This document shows positions 31,953 to 37,814 of a stretch of 37,814 bases of DNA, in pieces. Source of the stretch: Streptomyces griseoflavus (lineage in GTDB: Bacteria; Actinomycetota; Actinomycetes; Streptomycetales; Streptomycetaceae). Position 1 is the first letter of the stretch. Each line of letters starts with the position of its first letter. Under the pieces are notes generated by a model, which was not told where the DNA came from, ran no database searches, and saw only the letters and a program-made list of their open reading frames with translations. The DNA is taken from the NCBI RefSeq assembly GCF_014649995.1, contig NZ_BMUC01000023.1:21256-59069 (forward strand), written 5' to 3'. Made by a program: the position numbers and the translations under genes.

Positions 31953-33970
31953 CCCGCCGCGCCGCGTCCGCGGACACGCGCGGAACGGACCACGGGTCCG
32001 GAGCGGGGCGGGTAACCGACGACGAGTCCAGGGCGGTGCGCCAAGAGGACGACGGGTCCGGAGCCGTGCGGCGCCTCGCACCGCACGCCCGCCGGTTCCT
32101 CACCCGCCGCTCCGGGGTCCTGGTGCGGCTCGGCCTCTGGTCGCTGGCCGAGACCGGGCAGGCGTTCCTCGTGGGGTACGGAGTCGCCCGGGCCGTCGAC
32201 CAGGGGTTCCTCGCCGGTGACACGCGCCGGGGGCTGCTCTGGCTCACGGTCGCGCTGGTGGCCGTGCTGCTCGGCGCCCCGGTGATCCGGGGCGTGTTCG
32301 CCCAGCTGGCCGGTCTGACGGAGCCGCTGCGCGACGGTCTGGTGCGGCACGCGGTCGACCGGTCCCTGGGACCCGCCGCCGCGGGCGGTCCCGGCGGGAC
32401 GGACCGGGCGGCCGTCTCCCGGCTGACGAACCAGGTCGAGATCGCCCGGGACAGCTTCGCCGGTCTCGTCCTGACGCTCCGTTCGTTCGTCTTCACCGCC
32501 GCCGGAGCGCTGCTGGGGCTGCTGTCGCTGCATCCCTCCCTCCTGGTGGTGGTGCTTCCCCCGCTGTCGCTCGGTCTGGGGCTGTTCCTGGTGACGCTGC
32601 GCCCGATGGCGGCGGCGCAGCGACGCGCGCTGGCGGCCGACGAGGCCCTGGGCGACCACGCGGCCCGGTCGCGGGCGGCGTTGCGGGACCTGACCGCTTG
32701 CGGGACCGGGCCCGCGGCGGCGAGGCGCGGCGCGGAGCTGATCGAGGGTGCCGCGGCGGCGGCCCGTGTCCTGGCCGGCTGGGCGGCGGTTCGCACGGCG
32801 GCGCTCGGGGTCGCGGGTCACCTGCCGGTCCTGGCGCTGCTGCTGGCCGTTCCGTGGCTGCGCGGGCGGGGGGTGACGGCGGGCGCGCTGCTCGGCGCCT
32901 TCACCTACCTCGTCCAGTCGCTGCTGCCCGCCCTGCACACGCTGATGACCGCGCTCGGGGCGGCCGGGTCCCGGCTGCTGGTCGTCCTCGACCGCATCAT
33001 CGGACCGGAGCAGCCGGAGCCGCGGCCGGAGCGGACCCGGGCAGCGGAGCCGGAGCGGGCCGGGGGGGCGGGGGGCGTGCGGGTGCCGGCGGCCACCCAT
33101 CCGGAGCCCGCACCCGGGGCAGCGCCCCGTCCGGCCCCCGGCGCGGGCGGCGGGGCCGTCACCGCCCGGGTGACGGCCGCCGTCCCCTGCCCCGGCGACG
33201 ACGCACCGGACCTGGGGGGACGCCCGGCGGACCGCGCCCGGACGGCGGCCGTGGAACTGCGGTCCGTGACGCTGTCCTACGGCGTGCGCGCCGAACCGGT
33301 CCTCGACTCGCTCGACCTGTGCGTCGCCCCGGGCGAGCACCTCGCCGTCGTCGGCCCCAGCGGCATCGGCAAGTCGACCCTCACCCGCCTGGTCGCGGGC
33401 ACGCTGGCGCCCAGCGGCGGCGAGGTCAGGGTGGACGGCCGGGAGGTGACCGGGCGGCCGTCCGCCGAACTCGCCGCGCTGCGCGTCCTGGTGCCGCAGG
33501 AGGCGTACGTCTTCTCCGGCACCCTGAGCGACAACCTCACCTACCTCCGCCCGGACGCGAGCCGCGCGGACCTCGACGCGGCCGTCGACGCCCTCGGCCT
33601 GCGGCCCCTGGTGGAGCGGCTGGGCGGTTTCGACGCACCGGTGCGGCCCGCCGAACTCTCCCACGGCGAGCGGCAACTCGTCGCGCTGGCCCGCGCCTGG
33701 GTGTCACCCGCCCCCCTGCTGCTGCTCGACGAGGCCACCTGCCATCTCGACCCCGCCGCCGAGGCGCGCGCGGAGGAGGCCCTCGCACGGCGCCCGGGAA
33801 CGCTCCTGGTGGTGGCGCACCGCCTGTCGTCCGCCGTACGCGCCGACCGGGTGCTGGTCCTGGACGGAACGGACGCCGTGTGCGGCACGCACGACGAGGT
33901 GCTGGACCGCTCGCCGCTCTACCGGGACCTGACGGGCCACTGGCAGGGCGGACCGGCCCGCCGGCGCTGA
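31949..33970 (+). CDS. ramB: ABC exporter half RamB
   Basis: 673 residues: a variable N-terminus (1-45), a membrane domain (about 55-345), a long Pro/Glu/Ala-rich linker (about 350-430) and an ATPase domain. Walker A GPSGIGKST (K475), Q-loop VPQEAYVFSG, Walker B LLLLDEATC with catalytic E595 and switch His in VVAHRLS are intact, but the signature is LSHGE (570-574) instead of LSGGQ. It therefore supplies the consensus Walker motifs of a heterodimer whose other half, RamA, is degenerate. The linker is longer than in most half-transporters. Confidence 0.95.
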   Translation: MTRRAASADTRGTDHGSGAGRVTDDESRAVRQEDDGSGAVRRLAPHARRFLTRRSGVLVRLGLWSLAETGQAFLVGYGVARAVDQGFLAGDTRRGLLWLTVALVAVLLGAPVIRGVFAQLAGLTEPLRDGLVRHAVDRSLGPAAAGGPGGTDRAAVSRLTNQVEIARDSFAGLVLTLRSFVFTAAGALLGLLSLHPSLLVVVLPPLSLGLGLFLVTLRPMAAAQRRALAADEALGDHAARSRAALRDLTACGTGPAAARRGAELIEGAAAAARVLAGWAAVRTAALGVAGHLPVLALLLAVPWLRGRGVTAGALLGAFTYLVQSLLPALHTLMTALGAAGSRLLVVLDRIIGPEQPEPRPERTRAAEPERAGGAGGVRVPAATHPEPAPGAAPRPAPGAGGGAVTARVTAAVPCPGDDAPDLGGRPADRARTAAVELRSVTLSYGVRAEPVLDSLDLCVAPGEHLAVVGPSGIGKSTLTRLVAGTLAPSGGEVRVDGREVTGRPSAELAALRVLVPQEAYVFSGTLSDNLTYLRPDASRADLDAAVDALGLRPLVERLGGFDAPVRPAELSHGERQLVALARAWVSPAPLLLLDEATCHLDPAAEARAEEALARRPGTLLVVAHRLSSAVRADRVLVLDGTDAVCGTHDEVLDRSPLYRDLTGHWQGGPARRR

Positions 33971-33978
33971 CGGCGGCG

Positions 33979-34001
33979 GGCCGTCCGTAACCCGGACCGC
34001 C
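33979..34001. terminator. Stem-loop between convergent ramB and ramR
   Basis: GTCCG (33983-33987) pairs with CGGAC (33993-33997) around TAACC, extended by three G-C pairs after one mismatch. Lying in the 37 bp between the ramB and ramR stop codons, it may serve both transcripts. Confidence 0.5.
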
Positions 34002-34007
34002 GCGCGC

Positions 34008-34604
34008 CTACGTCCAGCCGGCGCTCTGGAGGATGCGTATCGCGTCGACCCGGTTGCGGGCGCCCATCTTCCGTATGGCCGCGGCCATGTAGTTGCGGAC
34101 GGTGCCCCGGGAGAGGTGCAGACGGGCCGCTATCTCGGCCATGGGCGCCCCCTGTGAGGCGAGGGACAGCACGCTCAGTTCACGGGTGGTCAGCGGCATC
34201 GCCGCGCCCTCCAGCAGGGCGACGGTGAGCGTCTCGTCGAGGAAGCGTTCACCCTTTGCGACCGTGTGCACCGCCGTGATCAGCCGTTGTGCCGGAGCGT
34301 TCTTGTCGACCAGCCCGAGAGCACCGCCGTCGAACGCCCGGCGGAGTATCCCCGGACGCGTGGCGGTCGTCAGCACGACGAGCCGGTCCCCGCGCCGCGC
34401 CCGGAAGGACGCGTCGTGCGTCTGCCCGGGACCCCACAGACAGTCGCCGTCCACGACCCACACGTCGGTCGGTAATACGTCACGATCCGGCAGGTCGGCG
34501 CCGGGTGCCCGGGACGAGACCTCCAGCGCGGCATCGGACCTCAGCAGTTGCACCAATGCCGATCGCAGCAGTTCCTCGTTGTGCACCACGACAGTACGAA
34601 CCAT
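34008..34604 (-). CDS. ramR: Atypical response regulator RamR, activator of ramC
   Basis: 198 residues. Receiver-like domain with the acidic pocket altered to VVVHNEELL and a conserved Asp in VWVVDGDCLWG (D52 with this start). LuxR-type HTH at about 132-195 (LTTRELSVLSLASQGAPMAE). RamR is known to be needed for SapB synthesis and binds upstream of ramC. No partner kinase lies nearby, as for other orphan regulators. The ATG at 34604 has GAGG 8 nt upstream; a GTG at 34613 overlaps that ribosome site and is less likely. Leu44 is encoded by TTA (34473-34475), making translation dependent on the bldA tRNA. Confidence 0.96.
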   Translation of the reverse strand: MVRTVVVHNEELLRSALVQLLRSDAALEVSSRAPGADLPDRDVLPTDVWVVDGDCLWGPGQTHDASFRARRGDRLVVLTTATRPGILRRAFDGGALGLVDKNAPAQRLITAVHTVAKGERFLDETLTVALLEGAAMPLTTRELSVLSLASQGAPMAEIAARLHLSRGTVRNYMAAAIRKMGARNRVDAIRILQSAGWT

Positions 34605-35037
34605 GTCCCCCACCTCTGGTCAGCGGCCGAGCCCGGGGCAGTCGGCACTCGCCCCCCGAGCCACGGGCCATGTGCCCTGATCCGACCGGCGGGAACACGA
34701 CACGTACGCACGAGCGAACCGCACCGGACGCAATGCGCCGCCCCCCAGGCCCCGGGAAGGGCGCGGCGGCTGTGCCCGCCCGGCCGAAAACGACGGATTC
34801 GCACGCCCTCGCCCGGATGCCGGCGGCCTCCGCGGCACGCGTCCGCCGGTCCCCGCTCCCGCGTCGGCGGCCACGGCCGCTGGCCACAGGGGTGTGCGGC
34901 CGTCCGGGTCCCGCGTGCCCCGCGGAACCGGGCGGCCGGTGCGACGCGCGCACGCCGCTCGCGGTTCGGCCGGAAACAGTCAGCGCGCAATCTGGCGCGA
35001 ATCCCACGGTCGCCGGACGGCCCTCGCTCATCGAAAC
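34605..35037. other. Long non-coding region upstream of ramR
   Basis: No convincing gene on either strand. It is the 5' region of ramR and should hold its promoter and long leader. A small inverted repeat CGCGC-AATCTG-GCGCG lies near 34985-35001. I see no BldD-like or other box that I trust. Confidence 0.5.
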
Positions 35038-35044
35038 GAACACG

Positions 35045-35088
35045 TACCGATACGCCGGTGTACCGATACGCGTGCGTACCGGTAGAGT
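35045..35088 (+). promoter_or_regulatory. TetR operator cluster and promoter
   Basis: Two direct copies of TACCGATACGC (35045-35055, 35061-35071; period 16). The second forms an inverted repeat with GCGTACCGGTA (35074-35084; 11-bp arms, one mismatch, GT centre). A -10 hexamer TAGAGT (35083-35088) overlaps the right arm, 50 bp before the TetR gene, so the repressor likely blocks its own transcription. Confidence 0.65.
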
Positions 35089-35137
35089 GGCGCGGCGGCG
35101 AACGCCGGACCCACCCGAGGAGCGAGGAGCGCGCACC

Positions 35138-35752
35138 ATGACGTCGCAGGACGTGGACCGGCCCGGACCGGTCGGCACCTCCCGCCGCTCCAAGATCACC
35201 CCGGAGCGCGAGCGGGAGTTCTTCGACGCCGTGCTGCACCAGATCCGGGTTCACGGCTACGACGCGGTGACCATGGAGGGCATCGCCGCCGGCACCCGGT
35301 GCAGCAAGTCGACGCTGTACCGGCAGTGGGGGAGCAAGCCCCGGTTCGTCGCCGCGGCCCTGCGCTCCAGCGGACAGGCGCGGCTCGCCCGTATCGACAC
35401 CGGTACCCTCGCCGGGGACCTGCGGGAGGTGGCGCGCCGCGCGGGGGAGTGGTCGCCGGAGGACACCACCCTGCTCCAGGCGCTCGGCCACGCGGTGACC
35501 CGGGACGCGGAGCTGGCACAGGCGCTGCGCGAGGCGCTGGTGGACCCGGAGCTCGCCGCGCTGGCGCTGATCCTGCGGCGCGGCGCCGAACGCGGGGAGG
35601 TGGATCCCGGCGATCCGGCGCTGGAGTACGTCCCGGCGCAGATCTTCGGCGTCCTGCGGGGCCGGCCCCTGCTGGAGGGACGGAACGCGGACGCGGACTA
35701 CCTGACCCGGTTCGTCGAGGCCGCCGTACTGCCGGCGCTCGGCCTCCGATGA
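35138..35752 (+). CDS. TetR/AcrR-family transcriptional regulator
   Basis: 204 residues. N-terminal HTH (about 25-72) with YDAVTMEGIAAGTRCSKSTL then YRQWGSKPRFVAAAL, the canonical TetR recognition helix. The C-terminal ligand domain is helical and Arg/Glu-rich with no recognised specificity. ATG at 35138 has GAGGAG about 10 nt upstream. The operator cluster in its own promoter points to autoregulation. No efflux pump or enzyme gene is adjacent in a typical divergent arrangement, so its other targets lie elsewhere. Confidence 0.92.
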   Translation: MTSQDVDRPGPVGTSRRSKITPEREREFFDAVLHQIRVHGYDAVTMEGIAAGTRCSKSTLYRQWGSKPRFVAAALRSSGQARLARIDTGTLAGDLREVARRAGEWSPEDTTLLQALGHAVTRDAELAQALREALVDPELAALALILRRGAERGEVDPGDPALEYVPAQIFGVLRGRPLLEGRNADADYLTRFVEAAVLPALGLR

Positions 35753-35829
35753 GACCCGGGCCGTCGCACCGGCACGACCGGACGGCGGCCCGCACGCGCC
35801 GCACCGTGGGGACGGGGGCGGCGCGTATC

Positions 35830-35878
35830 CCGGCCGGGTGGGACTCCTCTTGAGCGGAGGGGTGTCCCACCCGGCCGG
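35830..35878. terminator. Long bipartite stem-loop between convergent genes
   Basis: Perfect 15-bp arms (35830-35844 and 35864-35878) enclosing a second short hairpin CCTC/GAGG with a 7-nt loop. It lies 77 bp after the TetR stop and 13 bp after the DUF2510 stop on the other strand, so it is a likely bidirectional terminator. Confidence 0.8.
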
Positions 35879-35891
35879 CACCCACGGCGTG

Positions 35892-36857
35892 TCAGACGTC
35901 CTGCCCGTCGCCCCCGCCGCCCGCCGCCACTTCGATGCCCTCGACGATCTCGTCGAGGACGGCCTGCGTCTGGTCGGTGTCGACCCCGAAGCGCACCACG
36001 ACGATCTGCTTGGGCTGCGCGGGGGACGGGAAGGCGAGCGACTGGACGAACCCGTCGGAGCCCTTGCTGGTGACCGCCTTCCAGCGCACCAGATAGCCCT
36101 TCTGCCCGGCCACGGTGACCGCCTTGGACGCCAGCACGTCGTGCGAGGTGATCTTTCCGTAGGCGTCCCCGCCGTAGCTCTCCTCCGCGTTCTCGGCGAT
36201 GTCCGCCTTGGCGACCTCCTCGGCGGTGGCGCCCCGGCTGCCCAGCGCCACGGCCGGCGCCGAGTACGCACCGCCCTTGGTGCAGCTCTTGGACGTGTTG
36301 CCGGGGCAGTCGTAGGAGTCCTTCGACGTCACCGCGGCGCCCACCTGGAGTTCCTGGCCGTACCAGCCCTCGGGGACGGGCAGGCTGATGCCGCTCAGCG
36401 CGTCCGTCACCGACCCGCTCTCCACCCGCGGCGGCTCGGACGCGTCCGGCCCGGACTCCTCGCCCCCGCCGCCACGGCCGCCGTCCTGGTCGCCGTCCGG
36501 CCCGCCGTCCCGTGCTCCGGGCGACTGCGAGGCCGTGGCGTTCCCGCCCCCGCGGTCGTCCGCCAGCGCGTACACCCCCACGCCGATGCTCGCCAGGACG
36601 GCGACGGCCACCGCGACGGCTATGCCGTTGCGCACCTTGTGGCTCCGTCCGGGCGGCGGCGCGGCGGGGTACACCGGGTAGGCCGGGTACGCCGGCCCGG
36701 CCGTGCTGTCCGGCGCGGGCGGACCCCATGCGGCGGCCGAACCCGTCGGCCGGACCTGCTCCGTCCAGGCCGCGCCGTCCCACCAGCGCTCGGTGGCCGG
36801 TCCGTCATTCGTCTGCCCGGGATCGGGGTACCACCCGGGAGGAGTCACCTGCGTCAT
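35892..36857 (-). CDS. DUF2510-domain membrane protein
   Basis: 321 residues. N-terminal DUF2510 (about 5-36, PPGWYPDPGQ...ERWWDGAAWTEQ), a Pro/Tyr-rich linker, one membrane helix (about 90-110, AVAVAVAVLASIGVGVYALA), an acidic Gly/Asp-rich spacer and an exported domain (about 155-315) with two Cys (DCPGNTSKSC) that may form a disulfide. The function of DUF2510 is unknown; it is frequent in actinobacterial membrane proteins and lies on the cytoplasmic side here. ATG at 36857 has GTGGGGG upstream. Probably monocistronic. Confidence 0.85.
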   Translation of the reverse strand: MTQVTPPGWYPDPGQTNDGPATERWWDGAAWTEQVRPTGSAAAWGPPAPDSTAGPAYPAYPVYPAAPPPGRSHKVRNGIAVAVAVAVLASIGVGVYALADDRGGGNATASQSPGARDGGPDGDQDGGRGGGGEESGPDASEPPRVESGSVTDALSGISLPVPEGWYGQELQVGAAVTSKDSYDCPGNTSKSCTKGGAYSAPAVALGSRGATAEEVAKADIAENAEESYGGDAYGKITSHDVLASKAVTVAGQKGYLVRWKAVTSKGSDGFVQSLAFPSPAQPKQIVVVRFGVDTDQTQAVLDEIVEGIEVAAGGGGDGQDV

Positions 36858-37234
36858 GCCCCCACCGTATGAGGCGACGGTGAAAGCCGTATGAGAGAGC
36901 CCCACCCGGACCGCTCCCGGCACCCGGCCGGCCTCCGGCGCCGGGACCGCGCCGGGCCCGGTGGTGCGGCGGCGCGTTCCTGTCCGCCCCCCTCGGCCCG
37001 TGCGCCCCGTCACTTCCGTGGCCGTGCGTGGCCCCCGCCCCGGCAGCCTCATCCCCCCTGCCCCTGGCGGCTGTTGACCATCAGGACCCGCTGGTGGGAC
37101 ATGACGGGCGTCGACTCGTCGTGATCCTCGTCACCCGTCACGGCAACACGTGTGCCGAGCGGGCACCGCTCGGGCGGACAGAGGACTACGTTCGACACCG
37201 GTACGTCATTCGGGCGACTCGGGGAGGTAGCGGG
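36858..37234. other. Divergent promoter region, no gene seen
   Basis: 377 bp between the DUF2510 gene and the LuxR-type gene, which are transcribed apart. An open frame on the plus strand is Arg/Pro-rich and not credible. A TTGACC at 37074-37079 could be a -35, but no good -10 follows. Confidence 0.45.
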
Positions 37235-37814
37235 ATGACGGAGGTACGGCCCCCGGCCGCTTCCTCGGCTTCCCTGTGGGAGCGCGACGAGGAAGTCGCC
37301 GCCCTCACGGAGGCCGTCGACATCCTGTGCGCCGACCGCTCCTCGCCCGGCGGCCTGCTGGTGCTCCGGGGCGAGGCGGGACTCGGCAAGACCGCGCTGC
37401 TGGCGGAGACCCGGCGCATCGCCGAGTCGCGCGGCTGCACCGTCTGGTCCGCCCGCGGCGGCGAGACCCTGCGCTCCGTCCCCTTCAACGTCTTACGCCA
37501 ACTCCTGCAGCCCGCCCTGGTGTCGATGCTGCCGGAGGAGGCCCGCGAGTACCTCGGCGACTGGTACGACATCGCCGGCCCCGCCCTCGGCATAGCCGAC
37601 CCCGGCGACCGGCACGCCGACCCGCAGGGCGTGTGCGACGGACTCGTGGCCGCCGTGCGCCGGCTGGCCCGCCGGGACTGGCCGCTGGTGCTGCTGATCG
37701 ACGACGCCCACTGGGCCGACCAGGAGACCCTGTACTGGCTCGCCGCGTTCGCCGAACGCCTCGCCGACCTGTCCGTCCTCGTCGTCGTGGCCCGCCGGCC
37801 GGGCGAGATCTCCG
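37235..37814 (+). CDS. Large ATP-binding LuxR-type regulator, 5' part (runs off right edge)
   Basis: First 193 residues of a STAND-type (LAL) regulator. AAA-like ATPase: LWERDEEVAALTEAVDILCA, Walker A LRGEAGLGKTALL and Walker B PLVLLIDDAHWADQETLYWL. The rest, with tetratricopeptide-like repeats and a C-terminal LuxR HTH, would lie outside the window. Such proteins activate secondary-metabolite or developmental genes. ATG at 37235 follows GGGGAGG about 8 nt upstream. Codon 87 (37493-37495) is TTA, so translation needs the bldA tRNA. It lies beside the ram locus but faces away from it. Confidence 0.88.
   Translation, partial: MTEVRPPAASSASLWERDEEVAALTEAVDILCADRSSPGGLLVLRGEAGLGKTALLAETRRIAESRGCTVWSARGGETLRSVPFNVLRQLLQPALVSMLPEEAREYLGDWYDIAGPALGIADPGDRHADPQGVCDGLVAAVRRLARRDWPLVLLIDDAHWADQETLYWLAAFAERLADLSVLVVVARRPGEIS

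Noticed and set aside
34289-35137. In-frame N-terminal extension of the TetR protein
   Set aside because: The upstream codons cross the operator and promoter and are Arg/Pro-rich; the ATG at 35138 has a good ribosome site and fits family length.
36891-37124. 77-codon plus-strand frame before the LuxR-type gene
   Set aside because: Arg/Pro-rich, no ribosome site, no recognisable motif.
1-37814. CRISPR array, rRNA, insertion sequence or prophage genes
   Set aside because: No regularly spaced repeats with unique spacers, no rRNA-like segments, and no transposase, integrase or phage protein motifs were seen on either strand.

Overview
High-GC, GTG-rich DNA with many four-base stop/start overlaps, typical of Streptomyces. 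A 42-residue gene at 29870-29998 matches, as I remember it, the SapB precursor RamS of the S. coelicolor group. It is flanked by ramC, ramA, ramB and a convergent ramR, so the window covers a complete ram (SapB) locus and its left flank. From memory, the left flank (zwf, MMPL transporter with two-component system, GH4 enzyme, ATP-grasp protein, phosphoesterase, Sfp-type phosphopantetheinyl transferase) resembles the S. coelicolor SCO666x-667x region. I could not run a search to confirm this.

Layout. 1-765: 5' part of zwf (glucose-6-phosphate dehydrogenase), leftward, preceded by a small overlapping ORF. 1527-5642: leftward operon of histidine kinase, response regulator and MMPL-family exporter. 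5862-10260: GH4 glycosidase, a convergent ATP-grasp enzyme, a metallophosphoesterase and a translationally coupled PPTase, then two copies of a Streptomyces intergenic repeat. 10547-12159: leftward XRE regulator, ImmA/IrrE-type metalloprotease and a 78-residue protein. A palindrome-rich divergent promoter faces a stand-alone MmyB-like ligand-binding protein (12382-13041).

13126-18608: tightly overlapping six-gene operon for D-hydroxyproline catabolism: a three-subunit dehydrogenase (FAD, 2Fe-2S, and FAD/NAD plus BFD subunits), a DapA-family deaminase, a proline racemase/4-hydroxyproline epimerase and a GntR regulator. It appears to be read from a leaderless promoter. 18666-26791: LacI regulator, sugar-binding lipoprotein, two ABC permeases, a cytoplasmic GH13 alpha-glucosidase and a secreted beta-helix enzyme with GH87-like (alpha-1,3-glucanase) features. 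Together these look like a unit that cuts an extracellular alpha-glucan, imports the oligosaccharides and hydrolyses them. No transporter ATPase is encoded, so a shared one (MsiK type) is presumably used.

27213-34604: ramC-ramS-ramA-ramB and convergent ramR. RamC dehydrates and cyclises RamS into the lanthipeptide SapB, RamA/RamB export it, and RamR activates ramC. A 17-bp stem-loop between ramS and ramA probably lowers transporter expression relative to the peptide. 35138-37814: a TetR regulator with a clear operator cluster, a DUF2510 membrane protein, and the 5' part of a large ATP-binding LuxR-type regulator.

The only TTA (bldA-dependent) codons I found in any called gene are in ramR and the LuxR-type gene, so developmental control through tRNA-Leu(UUA) probably acts on both.
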